Positions 48,392-57,912 of a stretch of DNA of 64,000 nt are shown here, piece by piece. Below the pieces are notes generated by a model that saw nothing but the letters and a program-made list of their open reading frames with translations, was not told the origin of the DNA and searched no databases. The position numbers and the translations under genes were made by a program. This DNA is from Pseudoalteromonas marina (lineage in GTDB: Bacteria > Pseudomonadota > Gammaproteobacteria > Enterobacterales > Alteromonadaceae), in the NCBI RefSeq assembly GCF_000238335.3, contig NZ_AHCB03000005.1, positions 558,001 to 622,000 on the forward strand. The letters are read 5' to 3'. Position 1 is the stretch's first letter. Every line of letters starts with the position of its first letter.

Positions 48392-49324
48392 ATGGCAGGC
48401 ATTTTAGACTCAGTAAACCAGCGTACTCAGTTGGTTGGCCAGAACCGCCTAGAATTACTATTATTTAAACTCAGAGGGCGCCAGCGTTTTGGGATCAATG
48501 TATTTAAGGTAAGAGAAGTCCTTCAATGTCCTCCGCTTACTAGTATGCCAAAATCGAATTCTTATATTCGTGGTGTAGCTCATATTCGTGGACAAACTAT
48601 TTCTGTCATAGATTTATCTATGGCGGTAGGTGGACGTCCAATCGATAACATCAAAGACAGCTTTATCATAATTGCTGAATATAATCGCTCAGTGCAAGGT
48701 TTTTTGGTCGGTGGTGTTGAACGTATAGTCAATATGAACTGGGAAAAAATAATGCCACCACCTTCTGGTGCCGGACGTTATTCATATTTAACCGCCGTTA
48801 CTGAAATAGAAAACGAGCTAGTAGAAATTTTAGATGTTGAAAAAATATTAAATGAAATTTGCCCTGTTAACACAGAAGTAAGTTCTGAAGTTGCTGAAAG
48901 TGGTGACATTCAAAAAGATTTAGGTGAACGAATTGTATTTATAGCTGATGACAGTGCGGTTGCGCGAAATCAGGTAAAACGAGCACTTGAGCCGCTGGGT
49001 GTACAAACTGAGTTGGCTAAAAATGGCAAAGAAGCACTCGTAAGATTAAAAGAAATTGCCAAGCTTGATTGTCAAACAGATATTACAGAACGTGTTGCTT
49101 TGCTTATATCTGATGTTGAAATGCCAGAGATGGACGGCTATACATTAACAGCAGAGATCAAAGCAGACCCTAAACTTGCCCCTTTGCATGTTATTTTGCA
49201 TACATCACTGAGTGGTGTATTTAACCAAGCAATGATTGAAAAGGTTGGGGCTGACGATTTTATTGCCAAATTTAACCCGGATGAATTAGCCACGGCGGTT
49301 AAAAAGTGGGTTCATTGTGAATAA
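48392..49324 (+). CDS. cheV: Chemotaxis coupling protein CheV (CheW-receiver)
   Basis: Hybrid adaptor of 310 residues. An N-terminal CheW-like domain (about 20-165; FGINVFKVREVLQCPPLT, IRGQTISVIDLSMAVGG, GGVERIVNMNWEKIMPPP) is followed by a CheY-like receiver with acidic pair IADDSAVAR, phosphorylated Asp in LLISDVEMPEMDG and a conserved Lys in DDFIAKF. The ribosome site AAGGAG is excellent. Heads the cheV-cheR pair, in the usual place upstream of flgB. Confidence 0.96.
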   Translation: MAGILDSVNQRTQLVGQNRLELLLFKLRGRQRFGINVFKVREVLQCPPLTSMPKSNSYIRGVAHIRGQTISVIDLSMAVGGRPIDNIKDSFIIIAEYNRSVQGFLVGGVERIVNMNWEKIMPPPSGAGRYSYLTAVTEIENELVEILDVEKILNEICPVNTEVSSEVAESGDIQKDLGERIVFIADDSAVARNQVKRALEPLGVQTELAKNGKEALVRLKEIAKLDCQTDITERVALLISDVEMPEMDGYTLTAEIKADPKLAPLHVILHTSLSGVFNQAMIEKVGADDFIAKFNPDELATAVKKWVHCE

Positions 49325-49344
49325 TCAAAACAGGTGCTACTAAT

Positions 49345-50175
49345 TTGAATAATAAAGACTTGCAGCAAAATGAATACGATCAGTTCCGTTCGTTTTTAGA
49401 ACAGCAATGCGGTATTGTTCTTGGTGAAAACAAGCAATACTTGGTAAAAAGTAGACTTGCGCCCCTTATGGCTCGTTTTGATGTAGGGTCGTTATCTGAA
49501 CTTGTTAGCAAAACACTCGGGCCGCATGAGAGGCAATTGCGCGCGGCTGTTGTTGATGCGATGACTACAAACGAGACCTTGTGGTTCAGAGACCAATACC
49601 CCTTTGAGCTACTTCAAAACAGATTGTTTCCTGAGTTTAAAGATTTGAGGCGGCCTGTAAAAATTTGGTCTGCAGCTAGTTCGTCTGGTCAAGAGCCTTA
49701 TTCTATTGCTATGTCGGTTGCTGAGTTTCAATCTAAGCAGCCTAACGTGTTAAAAATGGGTGCTCAGATCATTGGTACTGATATTTCTAACACTATGCTA
49801 GACATGTGTAAAAATGGCGAGTATGACGCGTTAGCTTTGGCGCGCGGGTTGTCTGCAGAACGTCGAAAAAAGTTTTTTACAGACAGCGGCAATGGTATGG
49901 CAAAAGTTAACGACACTTTGAAAAGACAAGTGAGCTTTAGGCATTTAAATTTACTAGATTCGTATGCATTAATGGGTAAATTCGATATTATTTTTTGCCG
50001 CAATGTACTTATTTACTTCTCTCCAGAGGTAAAAGCAAAAATTATTAAACAATTTGCACAAGCGCTTAATCCTAAAGGTTATTTATTTTTAGGGGCTTCG
50101 GAGTCAATGGCCGGGTTGAGTGACGAATTTGATATGGTTAGATGCAACCCTGGCATAATTTACCAAAAGAAATAA
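49345..50175 (+). CDS. cheR: Chemotaxis protein methyltransferase CheR
   Basis: SAM-dependent glutamate methyltransferase acting on chemoreceptors. The N-terminal helical domain (YDQFRSFLEQQCGIVLGENKQYLV) precedes the methyltransferase core with VVDAMTTNETLWFRD, IWSAASSSGQEPYSIAM, IIGTDISNTML and IIFCRNVLIYFSP. 276 residues, as in Vibrio. The start is TTG at 49345, since no ATG or GTG gives the full N-terminal domain. It follows cheV after 20 bases and ends before a hairpin. Confidence 0.96.
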   Translation: MNNKDLQQNEYDQFRSFLEQQCGIVLGENKQYLVKSRLAPLMARFDVGSLSELVSKTLGPHERQLRAAVVDAMTTNETLWFRDQYPFELLQNRLFPEFKDLRRPVKIWSAASSSGQEPYSIAMSVAEFQSKQPNVLKMGAQIIGTDISNTMLDMCKNGEYDALALARGLSAERRKKFFTDSGNGMAKVNDTLKRQVSFRHLNLLDSYALMGKFDIIFCRNVLIYFSPEVKAKIIKQFAQALNPKGYLFLGASESMAGLSDEFDMVRCNPGIIYQKK

Positions 50176-50193
50176 ACCTTTTTTCTTTCCTTC

Positions 50194-50220
50194 AAAACGA
50201 CACATCATGTGTCGTTTTTC
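50194..50220 (+). terminator. Terminator after cheR
   Basis: Perfect 11-bp stem AAAACGACACA / TGTGTCGTTTT, loop TCA, followed by T residues. Confidence 0.88.
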
Positions 50221-50266
50221 ATTTTAAATCATTCGATTACAAAAAATATAATCACTCAATTATAAA

Positions 50267-50282
50267 TGGCTTATTTATTGCT
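50267..50282 (+). promoter_or_regulatory. Sigma-54 promoter of flgBCDE
   Basis: TGGCTTATTTATTGCT: GG at 50268-50269 and GC at 50280-50281, 35 bases upstream of the flgB ATG. Confidence 0.78.
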
Positions 50283-50316
50283 TTATTCAAGTTAAGTCAA
50301 TTTTTTGGAGATGGTT

Positions 50317-50724
50317 ATGGCTATCAGTTTTGATAAAGCTTTAGGTGTGCATCAGCATACTATGTTGATCCGTTCACAACGAGCAGAAGTGCTAGCAAGT
50401 AATATTGCTAATGCTGATACGCCGGGCTACAAAGCAAAAGATATTAACTTTGCCTCAGCATTAAAAGCGGCAAAATCACACCAGCAAAGCGGCAATACAA
50501 TGGTAACTACTAATGAAAAACACATTGGTGGTGGTACCCGTAGTGTGGGTGGTGATGAATTATTTCGTACGCCAAATCAAACAGATACAGGTGATGGTAA
50601 CTCAGTGGATGTACAGGTGGAACGGAACTTGTATACACAGAATGCTATGGAGTATCAGGCTAGCTTACAATTTTTAAGCGGCAAATTTAAAGGCCTGAAT
50701 AAAGCCCTCGGTAGTCAAGGATAA
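50317..50724 (+). CDS. flgB: Proximal rod protein FlgB
   Basis: Rod subunit of the flagellar axial structure, 135 residues. The N-terminal rod motif RSQRAEVLASNIANADTPGYKAKDINF and the C-terminal helix NLYTQNAMEYQASLQFLSGKFKGL are typical. Start ATG at 50317 with TTGGAG six bases upstream; the frame extends to 50305. First gene of flgBCDE. Confidence 0.97.
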   Translation: MAISFDKALGVHQHTMLIRSQRAEVLASNIANADTPGYKAKDINFASALKAAKSHQQSGNTMVTTNEKHIGGGTRSVGGDELFRTPNQTDTGDGNSVDVQVERNLYTQNAMEYQASLQFLSGKFKGLNKALGSQG

Positions 50725-50729
50725 TAATT

Positions 50730-51161
50730 ATGAGTTTATATAACGTTTTTGATATTGCTGGTTCTGGTATGAGCGCACAGAATGTTCGTTTAAATACCAC
50801 TGCGAGTAATATTTCGAATGCTAATACAATTAGCTCTTCTCAAGACAAAACGTACCGAGCGCGACAACCTGTATTTGCTGCAGAGCTTACCAAAGCTTCT
50901 GAGTCGGTAAGTAATAATCAGGGCTCTTCTGTTGGTGTTAAAGTGCTGGGCATTGTTGAAAGCAGTGCACCACTGCAGATTGAATACAACCCTAATCACC
51001 CGAGTGCGGATGAAAATGGTTATATCTACAAACCCAACGTTAATGTTGTAGAGGAGATGGCGAACATGATTTCTGCCTCTCGCTCTTATGAAACAAACGT
51101 GCAAGTTGCTGATGCAGCTAAGCAAATGTTAAGTAAAACTCTGCTGCTAGGTCAGCGTTAA
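50730..51161 (+). CDS. flgC: Proximal rod protein FlgC
   Basis: Rod subunit, 143 residues. N-terminal IAGSGMSAQNVRLNTTASNISNANT and C-terminal NVVEEMANMISASRSYETNVQVADAAKQML, the FlgC signatures. It starts 5 bases after flgB. Confidence 0.97.
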   Translation: MSLYNVFDIAGSGMSAQNVRLNTTASNISNANTISSSQDKTYRARQPVFAAELTKASESVSNNQGSSVGVKVLGIVESSAPLQIEYNPNHPSADENGYIYKPNVNVVEEMANMISASRSYETNVQVADAAKQMLSKTLLLGQR

Positions 51162-51174
51162 CCGAGGGTAGGTT

Positions 51175-51855
51175 ATGAGTAACGATATTAGTACATCTTC
51201 ATCCTATTTAGATTCTTTGCGTTGGCAGGATACAACACCAACGACAACCGAAGAGCAAAGCGATGCGTTAACTCAAGAAGATTTCTTCTCGTTGTTAACT
51301 CAGCAATTATCGTTTCAGGATCCGAGTAAACCTGCTGATAACGATCAAATGATTGCACAAATGACCAATTTCACGATGGCTGAAGGTATCTCAAATCTTA
51401 ATAGTAATTTTGAGTCGCTAGCAGCTTCGATGACATCTAACTCTGCTTTGCAAGCATCAACATTGGTTGGTAAGCAAGCATTACTTGAGTCGGATTCCTT
51501 AGATTTAAATGCAACGGGTGAAGCAAAAGGTTCAGTCGTTGCAGAAAGCCCAGTAGATAGCTTAACGCTTCGTATTACTGATGAGTCAGGTCAATTAGTT
51601 CGCAGTATTGATTTAGGTTCACAGTCTGCTGGTGCAATACGCTTTGCTTGGGATGGTAAAAACGAAGCCGGTGAGCGGTTGCCTGAGGGTGAATACAATA
51701 TTGTAGCTGAAGGCAGTACAAATGGTGAGTTTTCAAGCTTACCCATTGCTACGTTCAAGAATATTGAAAGTGTAAATATAAACGGTGCCAATGGCATCAT
51801 TATTAACACTAAAGAAGGTGCGGTTAGGCTGACTGATGTCGCAGAGATCGCGTAA
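51175..51855 (+). CDS. flgD: Hook-assembly scaffold FlgD
   Basis: Hook cap protein required for FlgE polymerisation. N-terminal region with ALTQEDFFSLLTQQLSFQDPSKPADNDQMIAQMTNFT, then a tudor/FnIII-like C-terminal part with RSIDLGSQSAGAIRFAWDGKNEAGERLPEGEYNI. 226 residues. Fourteen bases after flgC. Confidence 0.96.
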   Translation: MSNDISTSSSYLDSLRWQDTTPTTTEEQSDALTQEDFFSLLTQQLSFQDPSKPADNDQMIAQMTNFTMAEGISNLNSNFESLAASMTSNSALQASTLVGKQALLESDSLDLNATGEAKGSVVAESPVDSLTLRITDESGQLVRSIDLGSQSAGAIRFAWDGKNEAGERLPEGEYNIVAEGSTNGEFSSLPIATFKNIESVNINGANGIIINTKEGAVRLTDVAEIA

Positions 51856-51874
51856 TAGAGTTTGATAATATTTC

Positions 51875-51888
51875 GCCTGTTTGCAGGC
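51875..51888 (+). other. Small hairpin between flgD and flgE
   Basis: GCCTG-TTTG-CAGGC in the 59-base gap. There is no T tract, so it is more likely an RNA stability or processing element than a terminator. Confidence 0.45.
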
Positions 51889-51914
51889 TGTATTTAATAG
51901 GTTAGAGGTCAATT

Positions 51915-53279
51915 ATGAGCTTCAATATTGCATTAACAGGCATAGCTGCCGCACAAAAAGATTTAGACGTTACCGCAAATAATATTGCGAACGTTAATAC
52001 AACCGGCTTTAAAGAGTCTCGCGCTGAGTTTGCAGATGTATATGCTTCTTCAGTGTTTAGTTCAGGCAGAACTAAAAATGGTGACGGTGTTCAAACCACT
52101 ATGGTTGCTCAGCAATTTCACCAAGGTTCGCTGCAATTTACTAATAACTCATTGGATTTAGCGATTACAGGCGAGGGTTATTTTGCAATGAGCCAAGACT
52201 TGGGCGCGCAAGACTTTACTTATACGCGAGCAGGCGCTTTTAAATTAGATAAAGATAACTTTGTAGTTGATGCAAAGGGTAATTACTTACAAGGTTTCCC
52301 TGTTGATGAAGCAACAGGTGATACAACGTCTGTAAGTTTGAGCACATCGTCTGCATTGCAGATCCCAGATTCATCGGGTTCACCACGTGCAACGACTAAT
52401 GTTTACAGCTCATTTAACTTAGACTCTCGTGCAGATGCGCCTTCGATTGCTTTTGACCCAGAAACGAGTGCTTCATATAACAGCTCTACATCAACAACGG
52501 TTTATGACTCTCTGGGTGAACCCCATGTATTACAGTTTTTCTTTGTTAAAACTGATTCTGCAGTAACGGGTAATGATAACGAATGGGAAACTTACGCTAC
52601 ATTAGATGGCAAGTCATTCAGCCCTGCAGGTCTAGAAGAAACGGCAGCACCATTTACACCACTATCAACCTTTCAATTTGACTCAAGTGGCTTACCAAGT
52701 AGCACTGATGGTGTTGCTAATACGGGTACAACCTTTAACCCGCTTACTGTACCTGGTGGTGCGGGTGCGGCGGCTGGTTTATCTGATGTTTTAACTAATG
52801 GCGCAAGCTTTCCAGATGATATTGATATTAACTGGCGTGATGAAGCGGGCACTACAAATAAAGTGCCTACTCAATACGCAAGCCGATTTGAAGTTAAAGC
52901 GTTAGACCAAGATGGTGCTACGGTAGGTCGTTTGGCTGGCATAGATATTGGTACAGACGGCAAGGTTGTTGCATCATACAGTAATGGCGACTCAACATTT
53001 CTTGGTCAAGTTGCTATGGTGCGTTTTTCAAACTCGCAAGGCCTTCAACAAGTTGGTGATACTGCTTGGAAAAAAAGCTTAACGTCAGGTGAGCCAATTG
53101 CGGGTGAACCTGGTTCAGGTACTTTAGGTTCAATAAATTCATCAGCACTAGAGCAATCAAATGTGAATTTAACTAATGAGCTGGTTGACCTAATTAGTGC
53201 CCAGCGTAACTTCCAGGCTAACTCTCGTGCGCTTGAGGTTAACTCAACACTACAACAGGCAATCTTACAGATTCGTTAA
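51915..53279 (+). CDS. flgE: Flagellar hook protein FlgE
   Basis: Hook subunit, 454 residues (E. coli 402; the extra residues are in the variable middle domain, which is rich in Ser, Thr and Ala). N-terminus ALTGIAAAQKDLDVTANNIANVNTTGFKESRAEF and C-terminus SNVNLTNELVDLISAQRNFQANSRALEVNSTLQQ are the conserved axial D0 helices. Last gene of the flgBCDE unit; a terminator follows at 53301. Confidence 0.97.
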   Translation: MSFNIALTGIAAAQKDLDVTANNIANVNTTGFKESRAEFADVYASSVFSSGRTKNGDGVQTTMVAQQFHQGSLQFTNNSLDLAITGEGYFAMSQDLGAQDFTYTRAGAFKLDKDNFVVDAKGNYLQGFPVDEATGDTTSVSLSTSSALQIPDSSGSPRATTNVYSSFNLDSRADAPSIAFDPETSASYNSSTSTTVYDSLGEPHVLQFFFVKTDSAVTGNDNEWETYATLDGKSFSPAGLEETAAPFTPLSTFQFDSSGLPSSTDGVANTGTTFNPLTVPGGAGAAAGLSDVLTNGASFPDDIDINWRDEAGTTNKVPTQYASRFEVKALDQDGATVGRLAGIDIGTDGKVVASYSNGDSTFLGQVAMVRFSNSQGLQQVGDTAWKKSLTSGEPIAGEPGSGTLGSINSSALEQSNVNLTNELVDLISAQRNFQANSRALEVNSTLQQAILQIR

Positions 53280-53300
53280 TTTAATACTTAACATAATTTT

Positions 53301-53331
53301 AAGGGCTGCTTTTTAAAGTGGCCCTTTTTAT
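53301..53331 (+). terminator. Terminator after flgE
   Basis: Stem AAGGGC / GCCCTT with an inner CTTT / AAAG pair, followed by a T run. It separates flgBCDE from flgF. Confidence 0.8.
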
Positions 53332-53381
53332 TTTCACTTCATTTAGTTTGTTTTATAACCATTTCACATCATTTCCTATTG

Positions 53382-53397
53382 TGGCATCTATTTTGCA
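53382..53397 (+). promoter_or_regulatory. Sigma-54 promoter of flgFGHI
   Basis: TGGCATCTATTTTGCA: GG at 53383-53384 and GC at 53395-53396, 39 bases upstream of the flgF ATG. Confidence 0.78.
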
Positions 53398-53435
53398 TTT
53401 CTTGTGTATAGAGATTTTTAATATGAGTCGATGCT

Positions 53436-54179
53436 ATGGACAAAATGGTCTACATTGCGGCCTCAGGCGCTAAACAAAGCCTACAGGGGCTGGCCCTTAA
53501 AGCCAATAATTTGGCGAATGCGAATACTACTGGATTTAAGTCAGACTTTGCACAAGCTCGCTCTATGCAGGCTTTTGGTGAAGGGTTGCCATCACGTGTG
53601 TTTTCTATGCAAGAGCGCCCAGGTTCTAATATGACCTCTGGTGGCATAGTTGAAACAGGTAGAGACCTCGACATTGCAATGAGTGATAACGCATGGTTAA
53701 GCGTCCAAGATGCCTCAGGCAATGAAGCTTACACCAAGGTGGGTACATTAAATATTACCGCTGAAGGTATGTTAATGACCAGCCATGGTCGTCAAGTAAT
53801 TGGCGAAGGCGGGCCTGTCATTTTACCAGTACCGATTGAAAAAATTGAATTTAGTGAAGACGGTGCAATTCAAGTTCGCCCGCAGGGGGCGCCTGCTACG
53901 TTTTTAGAAGAAGTTGACCGCTTAAAGGTGGTTGAAGCTAATAGCTTTCAACTAGAAAAAGGGAATGATGGTTTATTTAGGCCTAAGGCAGGAGAGGTTG
54001 TTGATACCTCTGCCAATGTCAAAGTATTAAGCGGAACCTTAGAAATGTCTAATGTGAACCCAGTTCACGAAATGGTCGATATGATCAGCCATCAACGTCA
54101 ATTTGAGTTACAAGTAAAACTGATGAAAACAGCTGAAGATCTGGATAGATCACAAGATCAGCTGATGCGCATAGTTTAA
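53436..54179 (+). CDS. flgF: Proximal rod protein FlgF
   Basis: Rod subunit, 247 residues. N-terminal MVYIAASGAKQSLQGLALKANNLANANTTGFKSDFAQAR and C-terminal VNPVHEMVDMISHQRQFELQVKLMKTAEDLDR. First gene after the sigma-54 promoter at 53382. Confidence 0.97.
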   Translation: MDKMVYIAASGAKQSLQGLALKANNLANANTTGFKSDFAQARSMQAFGEGLPSRVFSMQERPGSNMTSGGIVETGRDLDIAMSDNAWLSVQDASGNEAYTKVGTLNITAEGMLMTSHGRQVIGEGGPVILPVPIEKIEFSEDGAIQVRPQGAPATFLEEVDRLKVVEANSFQLEKGNDGLFRPKAGEVVDTSANVKVLSGTLEMSNVNPVHEMVDMISHQRQFELQVKLMKTAEDLDRSQDQLMRIV

Positions 54180-54199
54180 CTTTAAATGAGGACACGATT

Positions 54200-54988
54200 A
54201 TGAATCCAGCATTGTGGATCAGTAAAACGGGGCTAGACGCTCAGCAAACCGATATTTCGGTTATATCAAACAATTTAGCGAATGCCAGTACGGTAGGTTA
54301 TAAAAAAAGCCGCGCTATTTTTGAAGATTTACTTTATCAAAATATTAACCAGCCAGGTGGGCGCTCGTCGCAAGACACTGAAATGCCCTCTGGTTTAATG
54401 CTAGGTGCCGGTGCAAAAGTAGTGGCTAACCAAAAGAATTTTTCTCAGGGTAATATGCTAACCACTGAGAATTCATTGGATTGGATGATCTCAGGGCCTG
54501 GCTTTTTTGAAGTATTACAACCCGATGGCAATATTGCTTATTCGCGTAATGGGCAGTTTACTACCGATGGCGATGGTCGAATTGTAACGTCTGGTTCTGG
54601 TTATGTAGTGCAACCAGAAATGAATGTTCCCGATGATGCGCAATCAATCACTATTTCACAAGATGGTGAGGTATCTGTTCGTATTTCAGGTCAAGCCGAT
54701 AATGTTGTGATTGGCCAGCTTACAATTAGCGATTTTATTAATCCATCGGGCCTTGAGCCTGTAGGGCAAAATCTTTATACCGAAACGGCAGTAAGTGGCG
54801 CGCCTGTGCAAGGTAATCCGGGTGTAGAAGGCTTAGGCACAATTATTCAGGGCTCACTTGAAACATCAAACGTAAATGTAACTGAAGAGCTGGTTAACCT
54901 AATTGAAACGCAGCGTATTTACGAAATGAACTCTAAAGTCATCTCGGCTGTTGACGAGATGATGAGTTACATCAATCAGCAATTATAA
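54200..54988 (+). CDS. flgG: Distal rod protein FlgG
   Basis: Distal rod subunit, 262 residues. N-terminal ALWISKTGLDAQQTDISVISNNLANASTVGYKKSRAIFEDLLYQ with the FlgG-type insert, and C-terminal SNVNVTEELVNLIETQRIYEMNSKVISAVDEMMSYINQ. Twenty bases after flgF. Confidence 0.97.
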   Translation: MNPALWISKTGLDAQQTDISVISNNLANASTVGYKKSRAIFEDLLYQNINQPGGRSSQDTEMPSGLMLGAGAKVVANQKNFSQGNMLTTENSLDWMISGPGFFEVLQPDGNIAYSRNGQFTTDGDGRIVTSGSGYVVQPEMNVPDDAQSITISQDGEVSVRISGQADNVVIGQLTISDFINPSGLEPVGQNLYTETAVSGAPVQGNPGVEGLGTIIQGSLETSNVNVTEELVNLIETQRIYEMNSKVISAVDEMMSYINQQL

Positions 54989-55003
54989 GGTGTAGGGGGA
55001 ATT

Positions 55004-55687
55004 ATGCGTCATTATATGTTATTTGCGGTAGGTACATTATTTTTAAGTGGCTGTGTTTCAACACAAAATAGTGATGTTGTTCAAGATGACCCCTATTATG
55101 CGCCAATGTATCCTGAACCAAGTATGGAACCCGTAGTTGCAACAGGTTCGTTATTTAATACTAATGTGTCAAACGACTTATACGCAGATAGAAAAGCACT
55201 GCGTACTGGCGACATTATTACTGTAAATTTACAAGAGTCTACTCAAGCTACTAAAGCAGCTAAAACCGAAACCGATAAGCAATCTGATGCAAGCCTAGAC
55301 CCTGTCATAGGGCTTGGTGGCCTCCCTGTGAATATAGGTGGCGACAGTATTCAGTTTGGTATTGGTAGTGACGCCTCTTTTACGGGGGATTCTAAATCAA
55401 ATCAATCAAACAGCTTATTTGGCAATATTTCGGTTAATGTTATGCGTGTTTTACCTAATGGTAACTTAGTTATTCGTGGCGAAAAGTGGTTAACATTAAA
55501 CACTGGCGAAGAATTTATTCGTTTGGAAGGTTTAGTACGCCCGCAAGATGTGAGTTCTGATAATACGGTTGAGTCAAACCGAATAGCCAATGCGCGTATT
55601 CAGTACTCTGGTAAAGGGCAAACACAAGAAGCGCAAAGTGCAGGTTGGTTAACACGCTTTTTCAGTAGCTCGATTTTTCCTTTTTAG
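55004..55687 (+). CDS. flgH: L-ring lipoprotein FlgH
   Basis: Outer-membrane L-ring lipoprotein. Signal with lipobox FLSGC near residue 17, then LFNTNVSNDLYADRKALRTGDIITVNLQESTQATKAAKT and the C-terminal GNLVIRGEKWLTLNTGEEFIRLEGLVRPQDV. 227 residues. Requires Lgt and Lsp processing, consistent with lgt elsewhere in the window. Confidence 0.97.
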   Translation: MRHYMLFAVGTLFLSGCVSTQNSDVVQDDPYYAPMYPEPSMEPVVATGSLFNTNVSNDLYADRKALRTGDIITVNLQESTQATKAAKTETDKQSDASLDPVIGLGGLPVNIGGDSIQFGIGSDASFTGDSKSNQSNSLFGNISVNVMRVLPNGNLVIRGEKWLTLNTGEEFIRLEGLVRPQDVSSDNTVESNRIANARIQYSGKGQTQEAQSAGWLTRFFSSSIFPF

Positions 55688-55699
55688 AGGGCATTCATT

Positions 55700-56794
55700 A
55701 TGAATGTATTAAAGTTATTTTGTTTAATCACGCTAATAGGTTGCCAATTTTCGGCACATGCTGAGCGTATTAAAGATATTTCTATGGTTGAAGGGGTTAG
55801 ATCGAACCAGTTGGTAGGTTATGGCTTAGTAGTGGGTTTACCCGGCACGGGTGAGCAGAGCCGCTTCACTCAGCAAAGTTTTAAAGGCATGTTAAGCAAT
55901 TTTGGTATTTCGCTACCTGCAAATTTAAGCCCTAAAATTAAAAACGTTGCTGCTGTTGCTGTACATGCTGAATTACCCGCATTTAGAAAGCCCGGACAAA
56001 CAATTGATATAACCGTTTCATCTATCGGTAGCGCGGGTAGCTTGCGCGGCGGTACATTATTACAAACATTTTTAAAAGGGGCTGATGGCAATGTATATGC
56101 CGTAGCTCAAGGTAGTTTAATAGTGGGGGGGTTAGGTGCCCAAGGTGCTGACGGCAGCCGTGTTGTTATTAATACCCCAACAGTTGGCCGTATTCCAAAT
56201 GGCGCAACAGTAGAGCGTGAAGTTAAAAGTCCGTTTATGCAAGGCGATTTTATTACGTTTAACTTAAACCGCCCTGATTTTACAACGGCAAAGCGCCTTG
56301 AAAAAACAATTAACGATTTAGTCGGGCCTAACAGCGCAAAAGCAATTGATTCTGTGTCTGTTCGTGTGATTGCCCCTAGAGATGCTTCTCAACGTGTGTC
56401 TTATTTATCAACGCTTGAAAATCTTGAATTTAAACCTGCAGATATGTCTGCAAAAATTATCGTTAACTCGCGTACGGGCACCATTGTGATTGGTAAAAAT
56501 GTTAAGTTACAGCCTGCAGCAATAACACATGGCGGGTTAACCGTCACCATTTCAGAGCAACAAAATGTGGCTCAACCTAATGCATTAGCTGAGGGCGAAA
56601 CCGTTGTAACGCAGCAATCAATTATAGATGTAAATGAAGACGACTCGCGTGCGTTTGTGTTTAACCCGGGTGTTAGTTTAGACGATTTAGTTCGTGCTAT
56701 AAACGAGGTAGGCGCAGCGCCTGGCGATTTAATGGCTATTTTAGAGGCCCTGAAAGAAGCCGGGGCAATAAACGGCCAACTTGTTGTTATTTAA
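55700..56794 (+). CDS. flgI: P-ring protein FlgI
   Basis: Periplasmic P-ring subunit with cleavable signal ([19 protein letters not shown]). Signature stretches: [72 protein letters not shown], and the C-terminus [32 protein letters not shown]. 364 residues. A strong inverted repeat follows. Confidence 0.97.
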   Translation: MNVLKLFCLITLIGCQFSAHAERIKDISMVEGVRSNQLVGYGLVVGLPGTGEQSRFTQQSFKGMLSNFGISLPANLSPKIKNVAAVAVHAELPAFRKPGQTIDITVSSIGSAGSLRGGTLLQTFLKGADGNVYAVAQGSLIVGGLGAQGADGSRVVINTPTVGRIPNGATVEREVKSPFMQGDFITFNLNRPDFTTAKRLEKTINDLVGPNSAKAIDSVSVRVIAPRDASQRVSYLSTLENLEFKPADMSAKIIVNSRTGTIVIGKNVKLQPAAITHGGLTVTISEQQNVAQPNALAEGETVVTQQSIIDVNEDDSRAFVFNPGVSLDDLVRAINEVGAAPGDLMAILEALKEAGAINGQLVVI

Positions 56795-56802
56795 TATTTA
56801 TT

Positions 56803-56831
56803 AAGCTTTAGCAAAGCCTTTGCTAAAGCTT
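56803..56831 (+). terminator. Terminator after flgI
   Basis: Perfect 13-bp inverted repeat AAGCTTTAGCAAA / TTTGCTAAAGCTT with loop GCC, nine bases after the flgI stop. The T tract is short, so termination may be partial. Confidence 0.7.
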
Positions 56832-56862
56832 CCCGTTTACTCCCTCATTTATATTTCCAATC

Positions 56863-56878
56863 TGGCTTAATTTTTGCA
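56863..56878 (+). promoter_or_regulatory. Sigma-54 promoter of flgJKL
   Basis: TGGCTTAATTTTTGCA: GG at 56864-56865 and GC at 56876-56877, 39 bases upstream of the flgJ ATG. Confidence 0.78.
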
Positions 56879-56916
56879 TTTTAAATTGTATTATTCATTA
56901 TTGTGTCAAAAAGCTG

Positions 56917-57912
56917 ATGGAAACTAATCATCTAGACAAACAAAACTTTTTTGATTTAGGCAATTTAGATTCACTTCGTAAAGAAGCCTTAAGCGGTGGT
57001 GATGCATCAACCGATGCATCTAAAGCCGCTCTTAAAAAAGCAGCTGCGCAATTTGAAGCTATTTTTACCCAAATGCTACTTAAAAGTATGCGTAAAGCTA
57101 ACGAAGCGTTTGAAGACAAAGAAAGTCCACTTAACTCAAGTAGCGTTAAGTTTTTTGAAGACATGCATGATCAACAGTTATCTACTGAGCTTTCATCAAA
57201 TGGGTCTTTAGGCCTTGCTGATTTAATTGTTCAGCAGTTATCGCCAGACGGCAAAACTTTTATGCCGGGTTCTGTTTTGAGAACCACCAATGACTTTTTA
57301 AGTGATATGCGCGCGGGCTCTTCGCTTCCTCATACCCAAAATGAAGAAAAAGCTGCTGTTAATGTTCAAAACGATAAAACCGATTCTAAAGTGCCTGAAG
57401 CTCCTTCAGCGCCATTCGAAAGTACTGAAGAATTTGTAACTACAGTATGGGAACACGCTAAAACAGCAGCACAAAAAATTGGCTTAAACCCTGCTGTTAT
57501 GGTTGCACAAGCCGCACTTGAAACAGGTTGGGGTAAGCACATTATTAATAAAAGCGACGGTAACAGTTCAAATAACTTATTCAATATCAAATCAGATAAA
57601 AGCTGGGATGGAGAAAAAGCGAGTAAAGTAACCCTAGAGTTTGAACAAGGAACGCCTGTTAAAAAACAAGCAAGCTTTAGAGCTTATGACTCAATAAAAG
57701 AGAGCGTAAACGACTTTGTTGATTTTTTAACCCAAAACCCACGCTACCAAGAAGCATTACAAAATACAGCTAAGCCAAGCGAGTTTTTAGATTCATTACA
57801 AAAAGCCGGCTACGCAACGGATCCTAATTACGCTAGTAAAATAAAAAAAGTGCTTAACAGTGCTCAATTAAAAGATGTTGCAGCCAGTGTTATTCGCCAA
57901 GGAGTAAAGTAA
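56917..57912 (+). CDS. flgJ: Flagellar rod-cap muramidase FlgJ
   Basis: Bifunctional protein of 331 residues. The N-terminal rod-cap domain (AALKKAAAQFEAIFTQMLLKSMRKANEAF) and the C-terminal glucosaminidase domain (GLNPAVMVAQAALETGWGKHI, SNNLFNIKSDKSWDG) cut peptidoglycan for rod passage. The Glu in ALETGWG is the expected catalytic residue. The last base abuts the flgK start. Confidence 0.96.
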   Translation: METNHLDKQNFFDLGNLDSLRKEALSGGDASTDASKAALKKAAAQFEAIFTQMLLKSMRKANEAFEDKESPLNSSSVKFFEDMHDQQLSTELSSNGSLGLADLIVQQLSPDGKTFMPGSVLRTTNDFLSDMRAGSSLPHTQNEEKAAVNVQNDKTDSKVPEAPSAPFESTEEFVTTVWEHAKTAAQKIGLNPAVMVAQAALETGWGKHIINKSDGNSSNNLFNIKSDKSWDGEKASKVTLEFEQGTPVKKQASFRAYDSIKESVNDFVDFLTQNPRYQEALQNTAKPSEFLDSLQKAGYATDPNYASKIKKVLNSAQLKDVAASVIRQGVK

